Shown in pieces: positions 1 through 12,388 of a DNA stretch of 64,000 nucleotides (the stretch's first letter is position 1; every line of letters starts with the position of its first letter). Origin of the DNA: Botryosphaeria dothidea (Eukaryota > Ascomycota > Dothideomycetes > Botryosphaeriales > Botryosphaeriaceae); NCBI GenBank assembly GCA_011503125.2, contig WWBZ02000009.1, positions 682,001-746,000 on the forward strand. The letters run 5' to 3'. The translations under genes were made by a program, and so were the position numbers. The notes beneath the pieces are model-generated. The model was not told where the DNA came from. It saw only the letters and a list, made by a program, of their open reading frames with translations, and ran no database searches.

Positions 1-617
1 TGGCGACTGCGACTGAGAGACGAGATGGGCGACACACGGGAACGAAAACAGGCACGGGAGAGGAAGTTCATGATGACGGAATGGCTCTCGTCAGATGGGT
101 GTCATTGGACATGCAGGTGGCAAGCTTATGTTCAGTCTTGTAGAGGGCTTGGCGGGCGGGGTGCTTCGTCGCAGAAGCCCGCGGTCGCATGCGTATCGCG
201 GTGGCATTGTTGGCGCGTATCTGGCCGCGCGGAGAGGAGAGAGGACGATAGACAGACAGACACGCAGGTAGGGAGCACGGGCACTGCGGGAAGTCGGACT
301 GCGGATCCGGCTCGAAAAGGGGGCCGGCGATAGGCTGGATTGCCGACCGGAGCCGGGCCCCAGTCACGTGCCGCTCCCGGGCTGATGGCTGAAGTCGAAG
401 CTTTCCGCGAAGCTGCGGCCTCTGCTCAAACCTCCCTCCCGCCCTTGACGCCCTCCTTGAATTCCAGTCTCCGCTGCCGCCGTCCACGGGCTCTCCCCAC
501 TTAACTTTTCCGCCCGCAGTCCTCGCAGAGTGCTCCGGGCCGTCTGGGGATCCCCCACACCACCCTGCGCATCCCGCCAAACCCCGCGCTGGACGCCTGC
601 TGCACTATGTGACAAGC
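1..617. other. Intergenic / promoter of the first transcription factor gene
   Basis: No gene is supported here. The open frames on both strands are Ser/Arg/Pro-rich, lack splice or family support and look like GC-rich noncoding sequence. The last 200 bases are pyrimidine-rich, as is common just upstream of fungal start codons, and lead into the ATG at 618. Confidence 0.5.
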
Positions 618-2518
618 ATGGCCGACCCAGCTCCTCAAACAGACCAGTCCGACTCTCAAACTGCCAAACGGCGCATCAGGAAGAGAACTGGAACCACTCG
701 AGAGCGCACTGGTTGCGTCACCTGCCGTCGTCGGTGCGTGCTCCGCTCTTGCTCTTAGTCATCACCTCACCACCATATTCTAACCTCACGGCTTCAGCAA
801 GAAGAAGTGTACCAATGAATATGTAAGCTGAAACCGTCATTTCTTTGACTTCCTCGCTGTATCACGCCGCCGCAAGCCCTGGCCGAGGACACCCTGGACG
901 CTGACATCTCTATGTAGCCTGTCTGCGACCACTGTAGGCGACTGAACTTCGAGTGCATCCGTGAGGAACCACGGCCGGCTGTTGTTGGTAAATCCACCAA
1001 CGGAGATGCTTCCGCCAACCCCTCCGCTGCCGATACGAACACCACCCTCCTCGCAACCTCCTCGTCAACCGTTCTCACCGTTCCTTCTTCCAATTGGACT
1101 GCCCCGGTTCTGTCCTTGGATCCTATAGCAAGCTGGCCAGGTACCGCCGGCGAAGGCTCAGGTCCTGCCAGTCGAAGGCTTCTACTGCGCTACTACCTCC
1201 AGACCCTTTCTACCCTTCTAACCAGTACTCTTGAAAACAACTGTTTCGCTTCTGGTAAGGACACGTCTCGGCTGACTGGCATCCAAATGCTGACAAAGCA
1301 GTTTTCCTTCCTATGGCCACTGAGTCTCCTATGTTGCTCAACGCCATCATCGCTCATTCTTCTTCTCACTTGTCGCTACGGGACAAGTCTTATGAAGTCT
1401 TGGCATTGCAAAGCCGCAGCAATGCCTTGAGTTCCCTGGCTGCTTCTCTTGCTTCTACCGAACGGGATCCCGAACTCGATCTTTCTTGTTGTTTGGTTTT
1501 GTGCTCCATGGAATCCATCCTTGGCGATACCAGCAAATGGTACAATCACCTTGTCGGGGCCTCCCAGATCATACGCGCTACCTCGGGTACCATGTACAAC
1601 GATGAGGAATTGAGCGCCGAGCAACTGGGAAGCTTCTTCAACACGTTCGAAGGCCAGTGGTTAAAGCGGAATTTTGCCTATCATGATGTCCTGCACACCG
1701 TCACTATGAATACGCGGCCACTGATTTCCGGCTACTACTGGCAATCTGAGGACGAGAGCGTCGCCGACTCTTATTTTGGCCTGGCGTCCAGGATTATCTA
1801 CCTTATCTCGGAAATCAGCGTGCTGAACGCTGATATGGCAGAGGCTGCCGCGCTATTCGCAACCGAGGCTTCCAAGTCACCATCTCCGTCATCGTCCACT
1901 ACAGCAACATCGCCGACAGTGTTTGGCGATGACGAAGCCAAGATTTTTGAGGACCCGGAGATCCAGCATGTCCCCCGAAAAGACATTCCACAGCCGGAGA
2001 CGAATGGGCGGTCACAGACCAGATCGGACTTTTCAAGTCGGGCACAACAGCTTGAGAACGAACTCCAAGAATGGACACCGCCGGAATGCCAGGACATCCA
2101 CCTCAAGGCAATGGCCGAGACCTACCGCAGTGCTGCATTGATCCATTTGTACCGCGTCCTTCGGCGCCACCTCCCGGATCTCACTCCCGCATTGGATCGG
2201 AAATTGGCTACACCGGTCAAGAGCATCGTTGAAGCCGTGGAGAAAATGCCGGTGAGGTGTTTGCCCGAGACGACGCTCCTCTTCCCCCTATTTATGGCGG
2301 GCGGGGAGACAAATAATGCGGACCAGATACGTATCATTCGCCAGCGAATGCTGGACATTGTGAACTACCGGCACTTCCACAACGTCGAGGTTGCCTTGAC
2401 TGTTTTGGATGAGCTATGGCGGCTTCGTGCCGGCAACACCACGCCCGGCAACGGGCAGAAGCGTGTGGATTGGATTGATGTTCTTGCTCGCCGGCGTTGG
2501 CGGTTGGCTTTGACTTGA
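618..2518 (+). CDS. Zn(II)2Cys6 transcription factor with fungal-specific regulatory domain
   Basis: Four exons: 618-733, 798-822, 918-1254, 1302-2518, giving 564 residues with all phases consistent. The N-terminus is basic and leads into a complete binuclear zinc cluster, CVTCRRRKKKC then TNEYPVC, DHC and RRLNFEC, the CX2CX6CX6CX2CX6C pattern. Two introns interrupt the cluster itself, after the third Arg and before the Pro-Val-Cys, and one exon is only 25 nt. The C-terminal 400 residues are a helical region of the fungal transcription-factor type (Fungal_trans_2/ARCA-like by general appearance). The family binds DNA in the nucleus, often CGG half-sites. No target can be inferred. The next gene on the same strand is the urea transporter, but 1.25 kb separates them, so co-regulation is only a guess. 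Confidence 0.88.
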
Positions 2519-3258
2519 GCGGCGGTCAAATCGCTCAAAATTTGTTTCTAATTTGCATTGGATTGGCGTTCAGCAGAGGATCAAGAGCTTTTCCCACGAC
2601 TTCAGGAGTCACTTAGGGTTGGATATCGGGTGATACCGTGCTCGAACATGAGCCACCACAGGAGGAAATCTCAGGCGTACAACTTGGCTGCTATTGTTGT
2701 TTCTGTCACTATATTACGAGACTTTTTTTTGCAGCGATCCTGATGTTTACCGAGGAATCCCGAAATTCGGACAGGCATTGTCTGGGAGGTTTTGTTTTTG
2801 TCCCTTTCGGCCGGCCGATGGCTCGCGCACGACTCGGATGCTCTTCATTTGGCGAGGTGGATACGCTTTGACTGACACGACTATCAGTTCATGAAGGGGC
2901 CAGATGGCTCCTGTTCGTGGATTGGCGGCTTGCCCGAGGGCTGTGCGCAGCATATCAGACGTTAGCCGGTTCTTATCAAGCCTTTTGATAGCGGGGGACG
3001 ATCCCACTCTTGGCCAACTGCCGGAAGCTTGCTGAAACCACTACTCACCACAACAAGCTCCACGCGCCTGAGCTTTGGTCAAGATTGCTTGACGCGTCTT
3101 GATTCACTTGGAACGATGAATTGATGCGATTCAACAGGTGTTTTTCTGGATTGCTTCCACAATCAACTCTGCGAATCTTCACTGTCTGAAAGGCGGACCC
3201 AGATGGGGATTTCTACCTGGTCTTCCCCTCGCTCCACATGCTGATCGCGTTCCTGTCC

Positions 3259-3264
3259 CGATAA
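3259..3264 (+). promoter_or_regulatory. GATA-factor site CGATAA upstream of urea transporter
   Basis: CGATAA matches HGATAR, the recognition sequence of AreA/Nit2-type nitrogen regulators. It is 507 bases before the transporter ATG. Urea permease genes are classic targets of nitrogen catabolite control in fungi. The motif is short, so chance occurrence cannot be excluded. Confidence 0.35.
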
Positions 3265-3372
3265 TAGAGTCCATGCAATCATGCCATGCCCGACAGGGAT
3301 CCAATTCTCCAACGAAGCTAACTCACACATGTGCCCAAGCTGCTGCCTTGTATCTCCGTCTCTCTTACTCGC

Positions 3373-3378
3373 TTATCT
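3373..3378 (-). promoter_or_regulatory. GATA-factor site AGATAA (minus strand) upstream of urea transporter
   Basis: TTATCT on + reads AGATAA on minus, a second HGATAR match about 109 bases from the first. AreA-type factors often use paired sites, so the pair is stronger evidence than either one alone. It remains a prediction. Confidence 0.35.
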
Positions 3379-3770
3379 TGCCACTCAACGCCATATCTTT
3401 GACGCTCTTGACGCTCGCCACAGGTAATTGGAGAAGTTGCTTTCCTTCTCTCAACCTCACCTTTGTTCCCCGCGCCACTTCGAACCAAGCGTAGTAGATA
3501 CCGGCAACCCGGGAACGAGGAACGTTTGGCGGGGGGCGAGAACCCGGTTATCCTTCCTTCCTTGCGGGGATATAATGGATCGACATCTGTCCTGCATATA
3601 TGCTGTCATCGTGTGCTTTGCCTCCCCATCGTCCCGCCACTATTGCCGTTTGTGACCACCACATCTCTTCTTTCTCCCACCACCTGCAACTCCGAGTCTC
3701 GTTCCCCATCTCACCGTGACCGTCTCTCTTCACTTTGCCGCACCGACTGCCCTCCGAAAAGAAGATCACG

Positions 3771-4311
3771 ATGGGCACCTCCCCGCCCTTCTTCGAGCCG
3801 GGCGTCGGCTACGGCCTGGTCATCGGCCTCGGCGCCGCCTTCGCCATCGGCATGAGCTTCTTGTCGTGGGGCCTGTCGCGCTACCTGGCCGAGGTCCAGA
3901 CCTCCGAGATGTACATGACGGCCAAGCACTCGGTCAAGACGGGCCTGGTGGCGACCGCGGTCGTCAGCTCGTGGACGATTGCCGCGACGTTGTTGAGCAG
4001 CACGACCGGTGAGTTGTTGGGTGTTGTTGCGGATTGGGAGTCTGCAGCTGATGTGGGGATGCAGATGGATACATGTACGGCGTGAGCGGCCCGTTTTGGT
4101 ACGGGGCGGGCGCGACTTTTCAGATTTTTATGTTTGCTTTGGCTGGTGAGTCTTTCCAATATCGAGAAAGGGGGGAACAGAGCGTTTGCGAGGTCGGTAC
4201 CAGAAGTATTCCACCGGATCATGCAAATAACCATGCAGAGGCCATGCATTGATCCGAAAGTGGAAGTGATCAATTTTCCTGGATACATCCAGAGGATTGC
4301 TTCAATTCACT

Positions 4312-4357
<46 letters not shown>

Positions 4358-7300
4358 TTTTGCCGTTCCAATACTTCTGTAACCGACCTTGTACAACATT
4401 TCCTCTTCAGTTCAAGATTTACCTGGCAGATGGTCCATCATGGGGCTCACACCGATCTCACGACAATGCAGCCATCGAACTCAAACGCAAAGCACCCCGC
4501 GCCCACACCTTCCTCGAAGTCGTCAAGAAGCGCTACGGCCCCGCTGGCCACATCACGCTCATGTGCTACAGCCTGATCTTCCAGATCTTCACGACCGTCA
4601 ACCTGCTCGTCGGCGGCAGCACGCTCTACTCCTCCATGACCGGGATGAACCGCGACGCCGCCTGCTTCTTGTTTCCCATCGGCGTGCTAATCTATACGCT
4701 ATTCGGAGGTACGTTTCACCCACGCACGCTCCCCTATCCAGTTCCGCGGTTTTGGGTTTTCTCCACACGCGTTGTCTTGGATGTCTTGTCCGGTTACACT
4801 TTTATCTCTTGACACCGCCTCGCCGAGACTGATGAACCAAACGCACAGGTATCAAGGCTACGTTCCTCACCGATTGGGTGAGTTTCTGGTTGTGATTCGA
4901 AACGCCCAAAGCAGCAAAAATGGGGACGAAGTGGATACTAACTCAAACGCGACGACAGGCGCATACCGTCATCATTTACATCGTGATGCTCACCACGCTG
5001 TTCATGGTTTACACGACGTCCTCGGCTATTGGCTCGCCGGATCGCATGTGGGAGCTGCTCGGCGAGGCGGCAGCGTTGCATCCAGTTGAGGGGAACAAAG
5101 ATGGTAGTTACGTGACCATGAAGAGTCCCTCGGGCGGATACATCGGGTTGATCTTCATGGGGGCGTCGTTTGCAAGCTGCGTGGATTCGCAACTGTGAGT
5201 TCTTCTTTTGTATTTCTCCAACCTTCCATTTCTTCTCTCTATCGCAGGGGAGGATTTTTTTTTTTTTGGACGAAGGAACTGTCTCTAGAGAGCACAATGG
5301 CGGGACCCACCCTTTCCTCTTCTCACTAACCCAAACTTCCCCACAGCTTCCAGAAAGCCATCGCCGCCGACCCCTCCGCCACCTATCCCGGCTACATGCT
5401 GGGCGGCCTCTGCTGGTTCACCATCCCGTTCGTGCTGGCGTCCACCTTCGGCCTGGCCGCCGCCGCCACCGAGCACCTGCCCATCTTCCCGACCTATCCG
5501 GACCGCATGACCGAGTCCGAGGTGTCGGCCGGCATGGCCATGCCGTATGCGGCGTATGCGGTCATGGGGAAAGGCGGTGTTATCGCCGTGCTGCTGATGG
5601 GGTTCATGGCTGTGACGAGTGCGGTGAGTTGGCTTTATTTTGTGACGCCCTGTCTTCCCTCTGTCGAGTGCGGAGATGAGTGCGGAGATGTGCTTCAGGA
5701 AAAGGGAACGTTCAGGACACCGAATGGCGTGAAAGCCTCAAAAGGGCATATATATGGAGTTCAAAACAAACCACAAGCACCCACGTGAAATTGGAGAATG
5801 ACAGAATTTACTGACATCACGGTCCAGATGTCAAGTGAAACAGTCGCTACGGCCGCACTAGGCACATATGATATCTACAAGGCATACATCAACCCCTCGG
5901 CCAACTCTGCCCAACTGGTCCGCGTCTCCCACGTCATCGTCATCGTCTTTGGCGTCGTCGTGGCAGCAATCAGTGTAGCTTTCAACCATGCAGGGTACGT
6001 ATACTCCGGTCCTGCAAAGAGACAAAAAGAACACGGTGCTGATATATCTACAACAACCTACAGCTTCAGTGTTAACTACCTCATCACCTCGATCGGCATC
6101 TTTGTCGATTCGGCAATTGTCCCCATGGCCTGCACCATTATGTGGCGCAAGCAGTCTCTCGCAGCCGTCATCATCTCCCCGCTCTGCTCTACCGTCGCCG
6201 CGGCCATAGCCTGGTTCTGCACGGCCTACACTCACCACGGGGCCGTCACCATTTCGACCACCAGCCAGCCTTTGCCGCTTGTAGCTGGAAATATGTGAGT
6301 TGCTACTAATTCTCCCGTCTACTCCTTTTTTATGTTTCTCTTTAGCAGAGATTCGCCAGAAGGAAAGCCTCCATTAAATCGCCAATCGATGATATCCTGC
6401 CACAACCCCCACCACTGACAGTCCATCTGTTGCTAACAAAACCCCTCTCATTCCAGGATGTCCATCTGCGGCCCGATGGTCCTGACACCGCTCATCACAT
6501 ACATCAAGCCCGACAACTTCGACTGGGAAATCTTCAAGCAAATCAAATCCGACGTGGGCACGCTCGAAGACCTGCAATCCCGCCGCCACCACGACGCAAC
6601 AACCACCGCTCCCATCGAGGAAGAGGAAAAAGCGCACGACGACGAGCGCCACGACCAAGAGATCAACGCGCGCCTGCTCGTCGCGCGCAAGAAGGCCGGC
6701 ATCTGCTGCGTAGTTCTGTGCCTCTCCTTCTGCATCCTCTGGCCCATCCCTATGTACGCGACAGACTACGGTAAGTTCTTTTCCTCTTTCTACTTTGGGC
6801 ACTGTGCCCTCTTATCTGCCTATACGTACTACTGCCCATTCCCTCAACCATCCCTGTCACCAACGGGCCCTGACAAGAGAAAAACCCCCTTCCAAACTAT
6901 AAATCACGTCAGCCCGCAACCTTGTGAGGGTCGGTCTCCGGCACGGCAAGCAGCGCGCGGGAGAAGCCCGAAAAACAAACAAGAAGACGAAAGGCCAGAT
7001 CACCGGCTCGCTTGGATCAGGGTCCCCTTCTTTCCCCATCGCCAATGCCAAATGCCAACCCCATCACCACTCAAGAGACTTGGTCACCTCCGCAGAGACA
7101 CCTTCCCATCCCCGTCAAGCAACTCCTCACACAAAAAAAATCACCCGCCGTCCACTTCCGCCTGAAACAAAGCCTCCACCACTAACCACTGCCCGCGCGC
7201 CAGTCTTCTCCAAGCCCTTCTTCCGCGGCTGGATCGTCGTCGTCTACCTGTGGGCCTTCTTCGCCGCCATCACCATCACCTGCTACCCCGTGTGGGAGGG

Positions 7301-7463
7301 CCGCGCCTCCATCGCGCGCTTCTTCCGCTACGCGACGGGCAGGTCGCCCGTCGTGGCGCAGAGCACCAGCAACCCCTCGTCCGTCATCGAAGGCGTCTTC
7401 GTGCGTGGGCACGAGAGCGAGGACGTCAGATACGAGAGCGAGGTCCCTGCGAAGATCGGTTGA
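3771..7463 (+). CDS. DUR3: Urea active transporter, sodium:solute symporter family (DUR3-like)
   Basis: Ten exons: 3771-4008, 4065-4145, 4472-4708, 4849-4877, 4959-5194, 5347-5623, 5828-5994, 6064-6294, 6457-6770, 7204-7463, giving 689 residues, a usual length for fungal DUR3. The sequence is polytopic throughout. Family landmarks include YGVSGPFWYGAGATFQI, the KRKAPRAHTFLEVVKKRYGP loop, GGSTLYSSMTG, SFASCVDSQLFQKAIAADP, and the hydrophilic acidic insert rich in Glu and His near residue 570. The family moves urea, and sometimes polyamines, inward across the plasma membrane using a cation gradient. Exon 4 is only 29 nt. Intron 2 is long (326 nt) and holds a CA microsatellite, and intron 9 is 433 nt. 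Two GATA motifs upstream suggest nitrogen regulation. Identification by family resemblance is strong; substrate is inferred. Confidence 0.92.
4313..4353. repeat. (CA)n dinucleotide microsatellite in intron 2 of DUR3
   Basis: About 20 uninterrupted CA units lie inside the second intron of the urea transporter. Because it is intronic, length changes do not alter the reading frame. Likely polymorphic between isolates. Confidence 0.95.
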
Positions 7464-8011
7464 AACGAGGCGGTCTCTTTTTTTTTGTGGGGAAGAGGGA
7501 TGGGTGACGGAGTCAGAAGGGGAGGGCAGGAGTTACGGTGGGGTTTCTCGGCAATTCCGAGTAGGGTGCTTGCAAAGCTCAGAGTGGCCAGCCTTGAGGC
7601 ATTAGTAAATAGGGCAGGACGAAGAGAGAAGACAATGCAAAGATCTTGGCAGAGGGCGGTTTTCCTGGCCTGAACGACGAGACCGTTGTGACCTGGCGAT
7701 CGAGGGGGAGAAGAGGCAGGGATGTGGTGGCTTAGCACGCGCTGAGGCGCCCCAAGGCCGCGGGCGCGCCGATAAAGATTGCTCCGATGAAAAGGATGAC
7801 TCGTGGGGTAGCGCAACGTCCAAGACACTGGGCACGCAAGGTCGGCACACGGCGAATCAGGCGGAGAAGAACGAGACTCCATGAGTCGAAGAGAAAAAGG
7901 ATGATGTTCGAAACTATTGACCCCCTACCTTGGCCCTTCATATCTCATACCGTATGTCTTGATTTGTCTTGAAAAATGCTAGCATTACCGTCGTCGCGTC
8001 GTCATTAGCGT
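7464..8011. other. Convergent intergenic region (3' ends of DUR3 and Atg28-like gene)
   Basis: Both neighbours end here, so this holds two 3' untranslated regions. A T-rich tract follows the transporter stop. No gene is supported. Confidence 0.5.
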
Positions 8012-9508
8012 TCACCCAAGATTCTCCTCGTCCGTATCCTGGTGTGAGATGAGCAGTTCCGGGTCCGGCTCATCGTCATCCGTACTGTGGTGGTAGTCGT
8101 GCCTGGCCTGCCGAGCCGGCACTTGTTTCGAGCCCGCCACTCCAGCCGAGTTGCTGTTCTGCAGGGTCTGGCTATTAGCCAAGCTGCTCGGTTGGAACTC
8201 CACCTCGACATCACCTAGTAGCTTCTCCCGCTCTATTGTGGGAGACATTTCACCTGCCGCTTGTAGCATGGCCTCCAGCATCCGGCGCCCCTCATGAAGA
8301 GCGCTGAGCTCGGCGCCTATGCATGCCACGAGCAACCTCCACCCTCTCTCCTCCGCTAGCTCGAGCTGGGACTCGATGTGATTCATGGTCTCGTCCAGAT
8401 GAGCGATTAAGTCTTTGGCCTCGGCTGTAGGATCTGCGCTGCTGTCGTGATTCTGCGTGGCCTCTGCAATGTGCTTCTCGAACTCGTTGATGCTGTGCAC
8501 GACGTCGCTCCACATGACGGCCCCCTGTTCCAGGGCCTCGCGTTCTGTTTCAGTGTCCTTCCGCATCCTGTCGACGTTGGCCTGCTGCTCCTCCCAGTGA
8601 TCCTTCGCCAAGTTCAGGGTCCGGCGCTTTGGGGGGATCTTGAAGAAAGGTGCTTCGCTGGGGTGACGATCACGCATGGGCGGGGCCTTGAGGAATGCTT
8701 GAATGTCGCCGTCTAGGATTGATAGGGAGGCCTTGTACGACGACAGTTTGGACTGCACCGAATTCTCGATCTCCGCTATGTCCGCGAGCAGTCTCCGATG
8801 CCGAGACTTCATGTCGCGCAGCTTCGCTTCGAGCTCTTGGATCTCGCCGTCGAGGACGTGTGCCTCGTCTTTCAGTGCCTGCGTCTTGGCGCCCTCCTCA
8901 CCCTGCTCGATCTCGCGGATGTGCCTCTCCAAGTCCTCCTTCTGGTCCGTCCAGCCGGCTAGTCTCTGGACGACGGCATCATTCCCCGAGCGCTCGTGGT
9001 CCAGCAGACGCGTCTCCTCGGCCTTGACGTGGGCAAGCTGACGCATGGCGGCTCGGATGGACTTTCTTACGACTCGTACTCCAATATTGGAACGCGGCTG
9101 GGTGTTTGGCGATCTCCGGGTATCTGCCAAGGAGTGCACGGTAGGCGTTACACTGCCGCTGAGATCAGCGTCGTCCGTGCCCGGGGAGGCGGCGCGCAAA
9201 GCCTCATCCTGCTGGTAGAGCAGGTGTTGGAGGTCATCGTGTAGCTGCTTTTCCTGGCGGCGCAGCAGGACCAGGTTATCGGGCAGAGCTCGGTTCTGCT
9301 TCAGGCGGGCGGTGGACGCGTGGATGCTGGTGACTGGTGGAGGCGGCAGGACTGGGGGCGGAGGAGAGGGCGAGGCGGACTCTGGCGAAGCCATGTGTGG
9401 TGCGGGATGTGGGCGCCAGAGCGGGAGCTCATGCTCGTACCCGGGGCGGGCGTCGAAAAAGCTCGCAGATGCCTGCTGCAGGCGGGACCAAGACCTGAAT
9501 AAAGACAT
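8012..9508 (-). CDS. Coiled-coil protein resembling autophagy-related Atg28
   Basis: Single exon, 498 residues. The ATG at 9508 (MSLFRSW) is used because the frame extends further upstream only from non-ATG codons. The N-terminal third is Pro/Ser-rich. A segment LLRRQEKQLHDDLQHLL near residue 100 is followed by a long Glu/Lys/Arg/Leu-rich coiled coil (about residues 160-300) that includes ENSVQSKLSSYKASLSILDGDI. These blocks resemble Atg28 of Pezizomycotina, a factor described in selective autophagy (pexophagy) in methylotrophic yeasts. The C-terminal third is helical, with an acidic, Asp/Glu-rich tail. The match is from memory of the family's coiled-coil core, so another coiled-coil protein remains possible. 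Confidence 0.6.
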   Translation of the reverse strand: MSLFRSWSRLQQASASFFDARPGYEHELPLWRPHPAPHMASPESASPSPPPPVLPPPPVTSIHASTARLKQNRALPDNLVLLRRQEKQLHDDLQHLLYQQDEALRAASPGTDDADLSGSVTPTVHSLADTRRSPNTQPRSNIGVRVVRKSIRAAMRQLAHVKAEETRLLDHERSGNDAVVQRLAGWTDQKEDLERHIREIEQGEEGAKTQALKDEAHVLDGEIQELEAKLRDMKSRHRRLLADIAEIENSVQSKLSSYKASLSILDGDIQAFLKAPPMRDRHPSEAPFFKIPPKRRTLNLAKDHWEEQQANVDRMRKDTETEREALEQGAVMWSDVVHSINEFEKHIAEATQNHDSSADPTAEAKDLIAHLDETMNHIESQLELAEERGWRLLVACIGAELSALHEGRRMLEAMLQAAGEMSPTIEREKLLGDVEVEFQPSSLANSQTLQNSNSAGVAGSKQVPARQARHDYHHSTDDDEPDPELLISHQDTDEENLG

Positions 9509-11289
9509 GGCGGTTAGATTCGGCGGTCCTGGAGCTGGCGGGGGCAAGGAAGGGTGGTTCACCTTGCGAGTGGATGAAGGCGATTCGGGTGTTGGGTTGG
9601 GGTCCAACCTGACCACGCGGACAGCGACGTCTGAGAGGTGTTGTGCCTGAGGCGTCAATGGCGGATGACCTTTGTCCAAGGTCGCGAGCTAGTCGCAGCA
9701 GCTATCGGAGAGATAGAGAGCTTGGCTGCCGTAGGGCTTAGTGTCCCCCCCGGGCCTAGCACCAAAACGTGACCGGCAGCGGGCGCGGCCAATCAGCGCG
9801 CCGCCGTCTCGTGCGAACACCACGCCGGCTCCGCGCATTTTGTAACACATTGGCATCGAGTCTACGAGGCTTGTTCGCACATCCGTGCACCGCCGTTATT
9901 TGGCCAGACCCTGCTGCAACTCACCACCACGATTAATGCCAGCCCGCCTGACGACTCGCGTGCCCGACCCGGCCCAGGATGAGAGCCGCAGCTGACGGAA
10001 GCCGCCTCTCCCTCATTGCGCCGAGCTGGCCCCTCTGACTCTCCACACAAGCCAAGATCGAGTCGTGTCGTGCTGCCTCCCGCCGTCAGGCCTGCGGCGT
10101 GCCTGTTCGCCTATCACCCTCTCGTGTCTTCAAACGCCCCTTTCCCCTGGGTCCGGCGCAAGCATTGGGACGCAAATCGCTCTTGTCTCTGCGTCGCCAG
10201 CGGAAACCGCCTCAGCGGCTCCCCCATCGCCCTGCCGAGCTCCTGCGGCCGGCCCGTCTGCCACTCTCATGGGGCTGAAACTCGAACCGACCACTCCCCG
10301 CGTGCTCTCCGCAGCCAGCGCGCTCACTTGCCTGAACCGGGCCTGTCGGTTTTTCCCGAACGGTACTTTAGCCGCGTGTGGCCTGATGACTGCCTCGGCC
10401 AAGAAATCAACCTCTTCCTGCACCCCGTCCCCATCGTCAACGGAGCGCCGAAGCCTGCAATCGCCCCATGTCGCTTTTCCGCCTCCCGTCAGCGCCAAGC
10501 TGAGTTGCGCCCCAGGCCCGTGTGAGCACGACGTGAGGGGTCCCGGGCCTCCCATTAATCGCTCCCTCATCTCAGATGGCAACTTCCCGCGTATTCGGCC
10601 AAATCTGCGCCCATCTTGTCCGCCTGAGCAAGGGCTCTGCTGTGCTTATGCTCCCCAAGGTTGCGGGAAGCACATCAATCAGACCACTTTTGCTGCAATG
10701 CCAGCACTGTGATGGTTCACGGCTTTTGATATAAGTTTGACCAGTTTCCAGCTTTGCCGCGGACGTCACCTCTCCCCACAAGCTTGGCCCGCCGGCATGT
10801 CTGGCCCTCCTCGCTTCAAGGGGACTGCCGCGCATTGCTCCAGTCCGCATCATCGCCAAGCAATGTTGACGAGCCAAGTCAGACCGATGGGATAGCAGTA
10901 AGCCTGCGCCTGCCCTTCCTCATCTGCCCTGGCGCGCGAACATAGTCGTGGCGGTATCGCCTCTGCCAAGTGCTGAAGCTGCCACGCCCAGTCAAACCAA
11001 GATGAAGTCGTCCCCAGGCCCCGACCTGCAGCGATGTCCCAGCCAGAATTGGACGCCTGCCATGATCATCGTCGGCGCTTTGTGCTCTACATAAGCCCGG
11101 CATGTAATTTGCCTTCCGTTTAAAAGTCACACACGTGGTATCCAGCTCTGGCAGCTCCCCATACGATCTTCGTTCGTTCTTAAAGTCTTTCACTTCCGCT
11201 CATTACGTGGTGTTGAACTCTACCGCGCTTTGGTCGCTTCCACTCACTTGTTCATTCACCCGCACTTAACCTTATAACTTTTTATCATC
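9509..11289. other. Long divergent intergenic region
   Basis: It separates the starts of the Atg28-like gene (-) and carbonic anhydrase (+). Open frames on both strands reach 215 codons but are Ser/Pro/Ala/Arg-rich, and the longest has no ATG at its start. I see no family and no credible splice pattern. Presumed to hold two promoters. Confidence 0.5.
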
Positions 11290-12388
11290 ATGCTTTCCAA
11301 CCTCCTTCCCGTTGCCCTGCTGCTCTCCTCGGCCAGCGCAAGCTGCCTTCACGGCACCTCGCTGATGCCCCGTCGCCTGACAAAGCGTGCTGGCGAGGTC
11401 GAGGTCAGCAACTTTGGCTACACTGGCATGCTCGGCCCTCTCAACTGGCAGAACATCGAGGCTGGCAACGAGCTGTGCAACACTGGCAACAACCAGTCTC
11501 CCATCAACATTGGTATGGATCTTCATGGCCCCGCATATACCCCGGTCTCCCCACACCACCACACTTGAGAATTCCTCCGTTCTGCCCCGACTTGACCCAC
11601 TTTTTGATATCATCAACAATCCTACTGACCCTCAACTAGACGATACTGTCGCTTTGGCCACCGAGGCCCCGGTTATCGACTTCCCCAGTGTTGAGGCTGC
11701 CGAGTTTGAGAACCTTGGCAGCACTCTCGAGACCATCGTCAATGGCACCACCACCGTCGGTGGCAAGGCCTTCAACTTGGCCCAGTACCACCTTCACACC
11801 CCCTCTGAGCACCGCATCAACGAGGAGTACTTCCCTCTTGAGATGCACATGGTGCACGAGTCGGATGATGGCGCCTTCGTCGTCCTGGCTGTCCTCTTCC
11901 AATTGACCGAGGACGGCAGCACCACCGACCTTCTGACCGCCACTACCTCGCACATCAGCGAGGTCAACACTCCTGGCACTGTCACTGAGACCGCCGCTCT
12001 CAACTTCGAGCCTCTGGTCAACCACCTGACCACGACTCCTCTTCTCAACTACACCGGCTCTCTCACAACTCCACCTTGCTCTGAGGGTATCACTTTCTTG
12101 ATCACCCAGCACCCGATGCCCATCAACGTCGCCACTTTCAACTCGATCAAGAGCGTCATCAAGTTCAACAGCCGCTTCACCCAGAACTCTCTTGGCGAGG
12201 CCAACCTCCTCGACCAGACCGCCATCAACGCCGCCGCTGGCGCAGTCGAAGCCAGTAAGTCCGAAGTCAACTCGACCGCTGGATCCGAGTCAACATCCAG
12301 CACGGTCGCGACAAACGCGGAGCAGCTCTACGCCCTGAGCAACATGCTGCAATCAGTCGACTCCGCCATCCACGAGATCATCGGCTGA
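11290..12388 (+). CDS. Secreted alpha-carbonic anhydrase
   Basis: Two exons, 11290-11512 and 11640-12388, giving 323 residues. It should catalyse CO2 hydration to bicarbonate. Residues 1-18 form a signal peptide (MLSNLLPVALLLSSASA), and LTKR about residue 37 is a plausible Kex2 cleavage site, so the mature enzyme is predicted outside the cell or in the cell wall. The active site is complete: QYHLHTPSEH gives zinc ligands His125 and His127, and EMHMVH gives His144, with the 2 and 17 residue spacings of bacterial and fungal alpha-type enzymes. NQSPINI and TGSLTTPPCSEG are further signatures. Several N-glycosylation sequons are present. The C-terminal tail is Ser/Thr/Ala-rich. Confidence 0.92.

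Larger units (their letters stand above)
2519..3770. other. Intergenic, includes the urea transporter promoter
   Basis: No coding sequence is supported. The last 400 bases are rich in CT tracts. Two canonical HGATAR motifs, listed separately, lie about 400-510 bases before the transporter start. Confidence 0.5.

Noticed and set aside
10065..10712. 215-codon open frame in the long intergenic region before carbonic anhydrase
   Set aside because: It starts from GTG rather than ATG, has Ser/Pro/Ala composition typical of GC-rich noncoding sequence, and has no family or splice support.
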